Program-made: the position numbers and the translations under genes
Shown: in pieces, positions 44,740-54,160 of the stretch
How positions within the stretch are numbered: position 1 is the stretch's first letter
Layout of the letters: each line of letters opens with the position of its first letter
The notes under the pieces: model-generated
Told to the model about the DNA's origin: nothing
Databases searched by the model: none
What the model saw: the letters and a program-made list of their open reading frames with translations, nothing else
From: Pseudochryseolinea flava
Lineage (GTDB): Bacteria; Bacteroidota; Bacteroidia; Cytophagales; Cyclobacteriaceae
DNA: 64,000 bases
NCBI RefSeq assembly: GCF_003286915.1
Contig: NZ_QMFY01000004.1
Span: 62,001-126,000, forward strand
Direction of reading: 5' to 3'

Positions 44740-44961
44740 GAAATGCGTTATACGTCAGGCGGGCTGCGAGCTCCTTAGCTTACGTACCTCAAGGTGAAGG
44801 ATTTTTTTTACCGCAAAGTCGCGAAAGCGCAGAGATGCGCTGAGCCTATGATCAAAAAACATGGAACGATGTATTCAACACCAACACGCCAACACGTTCC
44901 TAGAAAGCTGCAGTGAATACGGCTACGCGTGGCGTTCGTTAGACGAAACTTGATCTGATAA

Positions 44962-45012
44962 CCAGAAACCGGCAAACCGGAAACCGGAAACTAGCAACCC
45001 GGAAACCGGGAA
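44962..45012. repeat. Heptamer array AAACCGG
   Basis: Units AAACCGG, AAACCGG, AAACCGG, AAACTAG, AACCCGG and AAACCGG, with an extra base in three places. It lies about 80 bases before the miaB promoter box. Confidence 0.7.
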
Positions 45013-45088
45013 CACACCTGAACTCGGCCGCCAAAAGAAAAACCCGCAAATCCACTGACAAGATGTCACAATAAAAGACTAAAAAGTG

Positions 45089-45096
45089 TATTTTTG
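45089..45096 (+). promoter_or_regulatory. Bacteroidota -7 box of miaB
   Basis: TATTTTTG matches the TAnnTTTG consensus exactly and ends 17 bases before the miaB ATG. A clear TTTG -33 element is not seen at the expected spacing. Confidence 0.45.
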
Positions 45097-45113
45097 CGAC
45101 CTAAAGTGAGTAT

Positions 45114-46580
45114 ATGGAGAATTTGATTGGAGATCTTGATGTGCTGAAGCCGTCAGAGACCGACGCATGCGAGACTTTTACGGTATCGAAAGAGCAGAAC
45201 ACCGGCAACAGCCGGAAATTATATATTGAAAGTTATGGCTGTCAGATGAACTTCTCCGACAGCGAGATTGTGGCATCTATCCTCCAGAAAGAAGGTTTTG
45301 ACACCACCTCCGACATCCATACGGCCGACATCGTGTTCCTGAATACCTGTTCAATCAGAGAAAAAGCCGAGCAGACTGTTCGTGGCCGCTTGAACTTCAT
45401 CAACGCGTTGAAGAAGCAAAAACCAGAAATGCTCGTCGGCGTGCTGGGTTGTATGGCGGAACGCTTAAAGTCCAAACTTCTTGAAGAGGAAAAAATCGTT
45501 GACCTCGTTGCCGGACCCGACGCTTACCGCGACCTACCTAAATTGATCTTCCAGGTTGATGAAGGTGATCGCGCCGTGAACACCATCCTTTCACGTGAGG
45601 AAACATATGCGGATATCAGTCCGGTAAGGTTGAATTCTAATGGCGTCACCGCCTTCATTTCGATTATGCGGGGTTGCGATAACATGTGCTCGTTTTGTGT
45701 GGTACCATTTACAAGGGGCCGCGAACGTAGCCGTGATCCACACTCGATCGTGGATGAAGCAAACGATCTTTTTGCGAAAGGATATCGCGAGGTAACGCTG
45801 TTGGGACAAAACGTGGACTCATACAAATGGAGCGCGGAAGAAAACAACAAAGCGTGGCTCGAAAAGCAAGGCATTACCGAGGTCGTTACATTTGCTAACC
45901 TGCTTGAGTTGGTGGCGAATGTAAATCCAGAACTACGTGTCCGTTTTTCTACCTCCCATCCGAAAGACATCACTGACGATGTGCTGCACATGATGGCCAA
46001 GCATGATAACATCTGCAAGTACATTCACCTGCCAGCACAAAGTGGAAATAGTCGCATCCTCGACATGATGAACCGCGGTTATACACGCGAGTGGTATCTC
46101 GAGAAAATTGCGCGGATCAAAGAAATACTCGGCGATGAATGCGGTATCTCTTCCGACATGATCACGGGATTCTGCAGTGAAACAGAAGAAGAACATCAGG
46201 AAACCCTGTCGATGATGGATCTCGTTCAGTATGACTTTGCCTATATGTTCTACTACTCAGAAAGACCAGGAACGCTTGCGGCGAAAAAATACCAAGACGA
46301 CATTGATCTGGATACGAAAAAGCGTAGGCTCGATGAGATCATTATTAAACAACGAAAACATTCTGCGTTTCGCAATGGTCAAGATGTTGGTAAGACACAA
46401 CGCATTTTGGTGGAAGGATATTCAAAACGTTCTGATGAATATCTGCAAGGAAGAACCAGTGCCAATAAAGTTGTCGTGTTTCCGAAAGCGCATTACAAAC
46501 TTGGCGACTACGTTAATGTAAATATTGAAAGCTGCACCGGCGGTACGTTGATTGGCAAAGCCGTGACTGCTGGCGCATAA
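45114..46580 (+). CDS. miaB: tRNA-2-methylthio-N6-isopentenyladenosine37 methylthiotransferase
   Basis: The 488-residue product has an N-terminal UPF0004 domain ([13 protein letters not shown], with further cluster Cys in N-T-C-S-I-R and G-C-M-A-E-R), a radical-SAM core with C-D-N-M-C-S-F-C, and a C-terminal TRAM domain. It adds the 2-methylthio group to i6A37 in tRNAs. About 35 residues precede the UPF0004 domain, which is common in Bacteroidota. The sigma-54 activator gene starts 12 bases after its stop. Confidence 0.97.
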   Translation: MENLIGDLDVLKPSETDACETFTVSKEQNTGNSRKLYIESYGCQMNFSDSEIVASILQKEGFDTTSDIHTADIVFLNTCSIREKAEQTVRGRLNFINALKKQKPEMLVGVLGCMAERLKSKLLEEEKIVDLVAGPDAYRDLPKLIFQVDEGDRAVNTILSREETYADISPVRLNSNGVTAFISIMRGCDNMCSFCVVPFTRGRERSRDPHSIVDEANDLFAKGYREVTLLGQNVDSYKWSAEENNKAWLEKQGITEVVTFANLLELVANVNPELRVRFSTSHPKDITDDVLHMMAKHDNICKYIHLPAQSGNSRILDMMNRGYTREWYLEKIARIKEILGDECGISSDMITGFCSETEEEHQETLSMMDLVQYDFAYMFYYSERPGTLAAKKYQDDIDLDTKKRRLDEIIIKQRKHSAFRNGQDVGKTQRILVEGYSKRSDEYLQGRTSANKVVVFPKAHYKLGDYVNVNIESCTGGTLIGKAVTAGA

Positions 46581-46592
46581 CAAAAAAGAAAA

Positions 46593-47852
46593 GTGGCGAT
46601 TACAGAAACAGAAATTCAAAGCGTAAAACAGCGATTCGGAATCATTGGCAATTCACCATTGCTGAACAATGCCGTGAACGTTGCTGTGCAAGTTGCGCCA
46701 ACAGATATGACGGTGCTCATCACCGGCGAAAGTGGTAGTGGAAAGGAGTCGTTTTCAAAAATTATACATCATTTAAGTCAGCGTAAGCATGGTCAATTTA
46801 TCGCGATCAACTGCGGCTCCATTCCAGAGGGCACCATTGACTCCGAATTGTTTGGTCATGAGAAAGGATCGTTCACCGGTGCACATGAAGCACGTAAAGG
46901 ATATTTTGAAGTAACCAATGGTGGTACCATCTTCTTAGACGAAATTGGTGAGATGCCCCTCGGCACACAGGCTCGTCTACTCCGTGTATTGGAGAACGGC
47001 GAGTTCATCAAAGTTGGTTCTTCTAAAGTGCAGAAAACCGACGTGCGTGTCGTGGCCGCAACCAATGTGAACTTGATGAAGAGTGTAGAAGACGGAAAGT
47101 TTAGAGAGGATTTATATTATCGCCTAAGCACCGTTCCTATCTACGTGCCACCGTTGCGTGAACGTGGCAAAGACATTGAATTGTTGTTCCGCAAATTCGC
47201 GGGCGATTTCTCCGAAAAATACAGAGTGAAACCCATTTCACTTACTGATGACGCTAAGGAGATCATCGTAAAATATCGTTTCCCGGGTAACATCCGCCAG
47301 CTCAAGAATTTAGTGGAACAGATTTCTGTGTTGTCTACGGATAGCAAAGAAATTACGGGTGAAATCTTGCAGCGCTATCTACCAAAGGAAAATAGTCTTC
47401 CCGCGTTGTATCGCGGCGCTGGACAAGACAAAGATTCCATTTCAGAGCGCGACATCCTATACAAGGTGTTGTTCGACATGAAAAAGGATTTCAATGACTT
47501 GAAGAAACTGGTCCTTGACACCTACAATAACCAAGGAAATGCGGGTCAAATTGTAAAAGATCACCCCCTGTTTGCCGATGTTGATGCGCCGAAAGAAAAA
47601 GTGATGGATGAACCTTTGGTGTTAAATGTCAGTCCCACGATACAAGCTGTCGATGATCATCACGTCGAAGATATCCATGACATTACGCACGAGACCGAGG
47701 ATGATTCATTGTCCATTGAAAAGAAAGAAAAGGAATTAATCATCCGGGCGCTTCGAAAGAATAATAACAAACGCAAATACGCGGCACGGGATTTGGGAAT
47801 CTCTGAGCGCACTTTATATAGAAAAATTAAGCAATACGACCTTGAAGACTAG
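46593..47852 (+). CDS. Sigma-54-dependent activator without a receiver domain
   Basis: The 419-residue product begins almost directly with the AAA+ domain: Walker A G-E-S-G-S-G-K-E, the sigma-54 contact loop in the form G-S-F-T-G-A, Walker B G-G-T-I-F-L-D-E, and the R-F-P-G-N-I-R-Q-L motif. A linker (about 270-370) and a Fis-type helix-turn-helix (K-Y-A-A-R-D-L-G-I-S-E-R-T-L-Y-R-K-I) end the protein. The start is GTG. No sensory domain is present, so activity is set by partners or amount. It overlaps or touches the first lptE-like gene. Confidence 0.93.
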   Translation: MAITETEIQSVKQRFGIIGNSPLLNNAVNVAVQVAPTDMTVLITGESGSGKESFSKIIHHLSQRKHGQFIAINCGSIPEGTIDSELFGHEKGSFTGAHEARKGYFEVTNGGTIFLDEIGEMPLGTQARLLRVLENGEFIKVGSSKVQKTDVRVVAATNVNLMKSVEDGKFREDLYYRLSTVPIYVPPLRERGKDIELLFRKFAGDFSEKYRVKPISLTDDAKEIIVKYRFPGNIRQLKNLVEQISVLSTDSKEITGEILQRYLPKENSLPALYRGAGQDKDSISERDILYKVLFDMKKDFNDLKKLVLDTYNNQGNAGQIVKDHPLFADVDAPKEKVMDEPLVLNVSPTIQAVDDHHVEDIHDITHETEDDSLSIEKKEKELIIRALRKNNNKRKYAARDLGISERTLYRKIKQYDLED

Positions 47853-47874
47853 TTCCCAATTCAATGTGACCCAC

Positions 47875-48405
47875 GTGCGTTACGGCATGGCCGCCATAAA
47901 CCTCATCATAATAGCGGGCATGTTTCTGCTTGAGTCGTGCGGGGCATACTCCTTTACGGGCACCTCTACAACCGCTAAAACCATATCGTTTACTGAATTC
48001 TATAACAACGCAGACTTGGGGCCGGCGAACATGGGACAGACGTTCACCAACTCTCTAAAAAACTATATCATCCAAAACTCTAGTTTGAAGGTAATTCCAG
48101 AAGAAGGAGAACTTCAACTGTCGGGCGAGATCATGGACTTTCGTTTGAATCCTATCGCGCCAACATCGACGGGTGATCAAAATGACATTAACACTGCTGC
48201 CTTAACGCGATTGACCATTGTTGTTCGCGTAACTTTCGTGAATACCGTCGACGAAACCATGTCGTTTAAGGACAAGTCATTCTCTTTTTATCAAGATTTT
48301 GACAACGAAGCGGGCAATCTTGCCGACCTGGAAGAAGGCCTTACACGCAAAATATTCGATCAACTCGAGATGGACATCTACAATGCGTCAATTGCCAATT
48401 GGTAA
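47875..48405 (+). CDS. lptE: LptE-like lipoprotein, tandem copy 1
   Basis: The product is about 176 residues with a lipoprotein signal ending L-L-E-S-C and the Bacteroidota LptE opening C-G-A-Y-S-F-T-G. LptE plugs the LptD pore for lipopolysaccharide insertion. The start is uncertain: GTG 47875 gives M-R-Y-G-M-A before the hydrophobic run; ATG 47887 and GTG 47866 are alternatives. From about 47996 to the stop the DNA is nearly the same as the next gene, with a constant offset of 562 bases. Confidence 0.85.
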   Translation: MRYGMAAINLIIIAGMFLLESCGAYSFTGTSTTAKTISFTEFYNNADLGPANMGQTFTNSLKNYIIQNSSLKVIPEEGELQLSGEIMDFRLNPIAPTSTGDQNDINTAALTRLTIVVRVTFVNTVDETMSFKDKSFSFYQDFDNEAGNLADLEEGLTRKIFDQLEMDIYNASIANW

Positions 48406-48967
48406 ATTTTTTCAAGTGGTGGCGGCAGGTAAGAGCTCCGTTACATGGCTCTTTCTTTATACACTATATACACTATCTTTCATCCCCTTATTACAATCTT
48501 GTGGCAGTTACTCCTTTAATGGAGCGCCGACTACTGCCAAGACCATATCGTTTATTGAATTCTATAACAACGCAGACTTGGGGCCGGCGAACATGGGACA
48601 GACGTTCACCAACTCTCTAAAAAACTATATCATCCAAAACTCTAGTTTGAAGGTAATTCCAGAAGAAGGAGAACTTCAACTGTCGGGAGAGATCATGGAC
48701 TTTCGTTTGAATCCTATAGCGCCCACGTCGACGGGTGATCAAAACGATTTTAACACTGCGGCATTAACCCGGTTGACCATCGTAGTTCGTGTAACTTTCG
48801 TAAATACCGTTGACGAGACCATGTCGTTTAAGGACAAGTCATTCTCTTTTTATCAAGATTTTGATAACGAAGCGGGCAATCTTGCCGACCTGGAAGAAGG
48901 GCTTACGCGCAAAATATTCGATCAACTCGAGATGGACATCTACAATGCGTCAATTGCCAATTGGTAA
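48383..48967 (+). CDS. lptE: LptE-like lipoprotein, tandem copy 2
   Basis: The 194-residue product starts inside the last codons of copy 1 (23-base overlap, other frame). Its own signal (W-L-F-L-Y-T-L-Y-T-L-S-F-I-P-L-L-Q-S-C) differs fully from copy 1, but after F-Y-N-N-A-D-L-G the two proteins differ at only one residue (Ile versus Phe in D-I-N-T-A/D-F-N-T-A). The DNA is identical in the first part of this region and has scattered silent changes later, as expected from gene conversion. Both copies look intact. Confidence 0.85.
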   Translation: MRQLPIGKFFQVVAAGKSSVTWLFLYTLYTLSFIPLLQSCGSYSFNGAPTTAKTISFIEFYNNADLGPANMGQTFTNSLKNYIIQNSSLKVIPEEGELQLSGEIMDFRLNPIAPTSTGDQNDFNTAALTRLTIVVRVTFVNTVDETMSFKDKSFSFYQDFDNEAGNLADLEEGLTRKIFDQLEMDIYNASIANW

Positions 48968-49004
48968 AATTTAGTATTTTTACCTTACGGCTTAAGGGCA
49001 CATT

Positions 49005-49943
49005 GTGGAAAAAGACCAATTTATACACGTCGTCAATCACTTTTCAGGAAGCTCCGTGCAAGAGGCACAGGAGGTTCTTTCATTGAAGGAAAGCTTCCCT
49101 TACAGCCAACTTCTCCATGCACTTTCTGCCCGGGTAACCAAGGACCATGGCTTTAGCAATCACGCGGGTGAACTGCAATTAGCAGCTGTTTACGCCGCCG
49201 ACCGTGCTGCCCTGAAGGAAATTATGTTAGAGGAATTTGATCCCGAAGAGCAACCTGTTGCTGAAGTCGCTGAAATCAACGCGCCACAAGCAGCCGTTGC
49301 AACGATCGACGATAATGACAATGTTGCTGAAGAATTACTTCACGACTTAGAGCGGCTTAACGCGCTTAAAGTGAACTTCGAAAAGATGTTTTCAGATGGT
49401 TTTGTCGCTGATGTTCCAACAGCCGCGGCCGAAGCTACACCTGCAGAACCACCGGCAATCGAAACACAAACAGAGCCGACTCCAATAAAAAGTGGTCTTT
49501 CGAAAAAGGAACGGATTGTTGCCCTGGCAAAGGCGCTCGAAAATAAGTCAGCTGAAAAGCCCGCCGAGGCCGAGCCGCCGAAGACACGAAAAAAAAGGAA
49601 AGCACAAGAAGGTGAAGAACTGATCGCTGAGATTGTGAACTCAAAGAGCCAGATCGAGCCGGAAAACGAAAAGCAGAAAGAGCAGATCGATCTGATCGAT
49701 CAGTTCATAAAGACCCAGCCTTCAATCTTAAGCGCAAAAGATAAGCTTAATAATTCACCGGAAGGAGACCTATCTAGTCCGCATGCAGATTTTGGTGACA
49801 ATATTATTTCAGAAACTTTAGTGGAAATTTTGCTTAAACAAGGCAAAAAAGATCGCGCAATCGAAGTTTTAAAAAAGCTGATTTGGAAGTTTCCGCAAAA
49901 AAAGGCTTACTTTGCGGCTCAAATTGAAGACTTAAAAAAGTAA
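49005..49943 (+). CDS. Conserved TPR-like protein of unknown function
   Basis: The 312-residue product starts at GTG and has a helical N-terminus (about 1-80, Y-S-Q-L-L-H-A-L-S-A-R), a long Ala/Glu/Pro-rich low-complexity middle, a K-K-R-K basic patch and a C-terminal TPR-like hairpin (L-V-E-I-L-L-K-Q-G-K-K-D-R-A-I-E-V-L). I recognise it as a type found next to secG in Bacteroidota, but no function is known to me. It is 37 bases after lptE and 11 before secG. Confidence 0.8.
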   Translation: MEKDQFIHVVNHFSGSSVQEAQEVLSLKESFPYSQLLHALSARVTKDHGFSNHAGELQLAAVYAADRAALKEIMLEEFDPEEQPVAEVAEINAPQAAVATIDDNDNVAEELLHDLERLNALKVNFEKMFSDGFVADVPTAAAEATPAEPPAIETQTEPTPIKSGLSKKERIVALAKALENKSAEKPAEAEPPKTRKKRKAQEGEELIAEIVNSKSQIEPENEKQKEQIDLIDQFIKTQPSILSAKDKLNNSPEGDLSSPHADFGDNIISETLVEILLKQGKKDRAIEVLKKLIWKFPQKKAYFAAQIEDLKK

Positions 49944-49954
49944 CTTAAGGATTT

Positions 49955-50293
49955 ATGTACGGTTTTGTTATTGGATTGATCATCGTATTGTGCGTGTTGC
50001 TCGTGTTAGTGATCTTGGCACAAAATGCAAAAGGTGGTGGACTTACAAGTCAGTTTGGCGGCTCTTCTGCCAGCAACATCATCGGTGTAAAACAAACCGG
50101 CAACTTGCTTGAAAAACTCACTTGGAGCTTTATCATCGCCATTATGGTGTTGACACTTTCAACAGACTTCCTTGATCAAAATGCTGAAGGTCCTGAAAAC
50201 ATTATGGACAAAGCTGGTCAACAAGCACCTGCAGCACCACAACAAGCGTTGCCTTCTGCTCTTCCTAGCACAACGGATTCAGCAGGAAAATAA
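49955..50293 (+). CDS. secG: Protein-export membrane subunit SecG
   Basis: The 112-residue product has two membrane helices (about 3-24 and 54-72) joined by the conserved loop L-A-Q-N-A-K-G-G-G-L-T-S-Q-F-G-G, followed by an Ala/Pro/Gln-rich tail common in Bacteroidota. SecG assists SecYE during translocation. It ends the miaB-to-secG block, with a terminator 25 bases downstream. Confidence 0.95.
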   Translation: MYGFVIGLIIVLCVLLVLVILAQNAKGGGLTSQFGGSSASNIIGVKQTGNLLEKLTWSFIIAIMVLTLSTDFLDQNAEGPENIMDKAGQQAPAAPQQALPSALPSTTDSAGK

Positions 50294-50318
50294 GATTCTA
50301 TCTAAACCTATTAATAAG

Positions 50319-50347
50319 AAAGGCTGTTCGAAAGGACGGCCTTTTTA
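50319..50347 (+). terminator. Terminator of the secG operon
   Basis: AAAGGCTG (50319-50326) pairs with CGGCCTTT (50337-50344, one G-T pair), followed by T. A heptamer array starts 25 bases later. Confidence 0.8.
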
Positions 50348-50371
50348 GTTATTGGTTATCGGTAATTACGA

Positions 50372-50448
50372 GTTGCCAGTTACCAGTTGCCAGTTACCAG
50401 TTGCCAGTTACCAGTTGCCAGTTGCCAGTAGCCGGTGGCCAGTTGTCA
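50372..50448. repeat. Heptamer array GTTRCCA, 11 units
   Basis: Eleven perfectly phased 7-mers: GTTGCCA and GTTACCA mostly alternate, with GTAGCCG, GTGGCCA and GTTGTCA at the end. A second array of the same unit lies at 51239-51296, on the other side of the next gene. Confidence 0.9.
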
Positions 50449-50466
50449 GAAGCTAATAGTCATTTC

Positions 50467-51180
50467 TCACGCTTGCGATATGTGTTTAACAAAAAGTCTT
50501 TTTGCTACGGGCATGAGGGTTTGGGAGAACGGAAATTTCATTTTGGAGATAATCAGATATGCTGCCGGGTTCGGTAGATCCTGGAATTTGCGAATGAGGT
50601 CGAGTTTGATTCTTTCGTAGGTATTTTTCAGATTCTTCTCGACACAGTCAACCAGTTCAGTATTGAGGCTTCGAAGCTGCTCCTGACTACCTTCAAAAAT
50701 GCTCACCTGATAGCGGAATACGCGTGTTTCCTTTTCAGGCGGCTGTGTTACAAACAAATAGCCTTCGTTGGCATACAGCGGCGTGACACCAATAGGTGAA
50801 ATTTCACACTGTGACTGCACGTATTCATAAATGACGGAGCCTTCCTGTAACGAATCTTTGATCTGCGGAATGGCAAATTCGATAATCGATTCCAGCTCGC
50901 TCATCACCGCATCGTCTTCTATCATTTGGCGATAACTCAATTCCAATTTCTTAAATTCTTCAAGCGAAATCTCTTTGGGGAACGATTCTTTCAAAAGCGT
51001 TTTATTCTCCTTCACCGCCACCAAGTTACGATAGTGAAATACAAGATCGCCCATAAACGGATAGAGCTCCACCCTATCAAAAGAGCTTCTCACTGTTTTA
51101 AGATATGCCAGCAGCAGATACTTTTTGTATTCGAAATCAATCATCCCCTGAGTCAGCCAGTCTTTCGATAGTTTCTCCAT
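50467..51180 (-). CDS. Conserved protein of unknown function between two like arrays
   Basis: The 237-residue product has no signal or membrane helix. It is mixed alpha/beta with E-L-Y-P-F-M-G-D-L-V-F-H-Y-R-N-L and G-Y-L-F-V-T-Q-P-P-E-K-E-T-R-V-F-R-Y. No family was recognised, though the composition is that of a normal chromosomal gene. It is the only gene in the core block on the minus strand and is framed by two arrays of the same heptamer. Confidence 0.75.
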   Translation of the reverse strand: MEKLSKDWLTQGMIDFEYKKYLLLAYLKTVRSSFDRVELYPFMGDLVFHYRNLVAVKENKTLLKESFPKEISLEEFKKLELSYRQMIEDDAVMSELESIIEFAIPQIKDSLQEGSVIYEYVQSQCEISPIGVTPLYANEGYLFVTQPPEKETRVFRYQVSIFEGSQEQLRSLNTELVDCVEKNLKNTYERIKLDLIRKFQDLPNPAAYLIISKMKFPFSQTLMPVAKRLFVKHISQA

Positions 51181-51238
51181 AAGACAGAATTTTGAATGGA
51201 TATAATATAGGCAATTCCGTCGACTTTTGACAAGGCTC

Positions 51239-51296
51239 GTTGCCAGTTACCAGTAGCCAGTTACCAGTTAGCGAGTTGCCAGTTAGCCAGTTGTCA
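51239..51296. repeat. Heptamer array GTTRCCA, second copy
   Basis: Units GTTGCCA, GTTACCA, GTAGCCA, GTTACCA, GTTAGCGA, GTTGCCA, GTTAGCCA and GTTGTCA. Two units have an extra base. It has the same orientation and the same last unit as the array at 50372-50448. The remaining gap to groES (51297-51490) shows no other recognisable element. Confidence 0.85.
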
Positions 51297-51490
51297 GAAA
51301 CAAACCCGGCAACCGGAGACGACCTAACCTGACAGCATGGCTTATTCAGTGACAGACACCAAATAAAAGCAGTCAGTTTTAAGGTGGATTCTTGAAAAAT
51401 TGTCCGTTATTCGCGTCTCATTTCGCGATGGCATAATTGCTGATAAGCGAAGGCAGGTTTAAAACGTAACACTTAAAATCCATCATTTAT

Positions 51491-51769
51491 ATGGCAAACA
51501 TCAACTTCAAACCGAACGAGGACAGGGTACTAGTTGAACCCGCTGAAGCTGAAACAAAGACTGCATCTGGAATCATCATTCCTGACACAGCAAAAGAAAA
51601 ACCACAGAAGGGCAAAGTAATCGCCATTGGTGAAGGCTTGAAAGATAAGCCGGTTACTGTAAAAGTTGGTGACAACATTCTTTACGGCAAATATGCTGGC
51701 ACAGAGATCACCATCGAAGGTAAGGAGTACCTTATCATGCGCAATTCCGACATCTTCGGAACAATCTAA
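51491..51769 (+). CDS. groES: Co-chaperonin GroES
   Basis: The 92-residue product has normal GroES length with the N-terminal L-V-E-P strand, the mobile loop region ([12 protein letters not shown]) and the conserved [13 protein letters not shown]. It caps GroEL during protein folding. groEL follows 30 bases downstream. No clear CIRCE element was recognised upstream. Confidence 0.98.
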   Translation: MANINFKPNEDRVLVEPAEAETKTASGIIIPDTAKEKPQKGKVIAIGEGLKDKPVTVKVGDNILYGKYAGTEITIEGKEYLIMRNSDIFGTI

Positions 51770-51793
51770 TTTGTCTCTCATCTAAAAAATTGA

Positions 51794-53428
<1,635 letters not shown>

Positions 53429-53435
53429 TTCTGAA

Positions 53436-53477
53436 AAGCTACAGGCTTCTAGCCACAAGCTACAAGCCTTTAGATGC
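53436..53477. repeat. Degenerate heptamer array after groEL
   Basis: Six phased 7-mers: AAGCTAC, AGGCTTC, TAGCCAC, AAGCTAC, AAGCCTT and TAGATGC. It lies between the groEL stop and its terminator, so it is in the groEL transcript. Confidence 0.6.
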
Positions 53478-53485
53478 TTTTATAA

Positions 53486-53515
53486 AAAGCTCTGTCGTAA
53501 CTGGCAGAGCTTTCC
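53486..53515 (+). terminator. Terminator of groESL
   Basis: AAAGCTCTG (53486-53494) pairs perfectly with CAGAGCTTT (53505-53513), followed by a T-rich stretch. Confidence 0.85.
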
Positions 53516-53526
53516 TTTTAATAGCC

Positions 53527-53623
53527 GCAAGTGGCAAGCCGCAAGTTGCAAGCTTCAAGTTGCTAAAGCTCCCACGGATGAAAAAAGGGCTTGAAACTTG
53601 AGGCTTGAAGCTTGAAGCTTCAC
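53527..53623. repeat. Heptamer array GCAAGYT with inverted partner GCTTGAA
   Basis: Left side: GCAAGTG, GCAAGCC, GCAAGTT, GCAAGCT, TCAAGTT (53527-53561). Right side: GCTTGAA, ACTTGAG, GCTTGAA, GCTTGAA, GCTTCAC (53589-53623), largely the reverse complement. The two sides are separated by 27 bases and can pair. It lies just upstream of the TerB-like gene. Confidence 0.8.
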
Positions 53624-53656
53624 TAAATTAGCCGTTCACCTAAAACAAGCAGTACC

Positions 53657-54007
53657 ATGGTTCTCCACTCCTCCTTCCCCGATTTCGTGCTTTTCCTTTA
53701 TGTGCACTTGTCGAATGCCGATAGCAGCTATGATCCAAAAGAATTGGCGGCGATTAAAGACAAAATGAGAGTCCTTTTCCCTGAATCAACAGACTTCGAG
53801 AAAAAGCTCTACCAAACGATTCGTGAATACAACGCACTCGACAAATCGAATCTGGATGAAGTACTGCAACGCTCCGCAGAACATTTTAAAAAAGAAAAAC
53901 CATCGAAAGACATCTACGATGCGTTTCAAGATATCATTGCCGCAGATGGTAAGATCGAACCCACAGAAGCAAAAGCATTGGATACGCTTCGGCAAATCAT
54001 TGGCTAA
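53657..54007 (+). CDS. TerB-like protein
   Basis: The 116-residue product is all-helical with two acidic, metal-binding-like loops, N-A-D-S-S-Y-D-P-K-E-L at the start and A-A-D-G-K-I-E-P-T-E at the end, as in TerB/tellurite-resistance-like domains. Such stand-alone domains are common; a role in tellurite resistance should not be assumed. It lies between two heptamer arrays, and the second begins directly after its stop codon. Confidence 0.8.
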   Translation: MVLHSSFPDFVLFLYVHLSNADSSYDPKELAAIKDKMRVLFPESTDFEKKLYQTIREYNALDKSNLDEVLQRSAEHFKKEKPSKDIYDAFQDIIAADGKIEPTEAKALDTLRQIIG

Positions 54008-54084
54008 AAAGCAGAAAGCTAAAAGCAGAAAGCAGAAAGTTTAAAGTAGAAAGTTTAAAGTAGAAGGGTTGAAGCAGAAAGCTT
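54008..54084. repeat. Heptamer array AAAGYAG, 11 units
   Basis: Eleven perfectly phased 7-mers start at the base after the TerB-like stop: AAAGCAG, AAAGCTA, AAAGCAG, AAAGCAG, AAAGTTT, AAAGTAG, AAAGTTT, AAAGTAG, AAGGGTT, GAAGCAG and AAAGCTT. Confidence 0.9.
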
Positions 54085-54113
54085 TTTATGATCAGTTGAT
54101 GTGATAAAAATAA

Positions 54114-54143
54114 AAAGGACTTCACCTTTCGATGAAGCCTTTT
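54114..54143. terminator. Terminator between convergent genes
   Basis: AAAAGGA, a mismatch and TTCA pair with TGAA and CCTTTT around a short loop. T-rich flanks on the minus strand fit the end of the second susCD operon; it may also serve the TerB-like gene. Confidence 0.7.
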
Positions 54144-54160
54144 ACCCATTACATCCCTAT

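Larger units (their letters stand above)
43844..45088. other. Long gene-free intergenic region
   Basis: About 1.25 kb without a convincing gene. From about 44330 to 44600 the plus strand is pyrimidine-rich and repeats short words such as CCTTTCATT, TTCTCCAT, GTTCTAT and GTTCATT without a strict period. Two heptamer arrays follow at 44662-44739 and 44962-45012. Nothing resembling a structural RNA gene was recognised. Confidence 0.5.

Noticed and set aside
50372-51296. CRISPR array suspected from regular repeats
   Set aside because: The repeats are contiguous 7-mers without spacers, and there are no cas genes.
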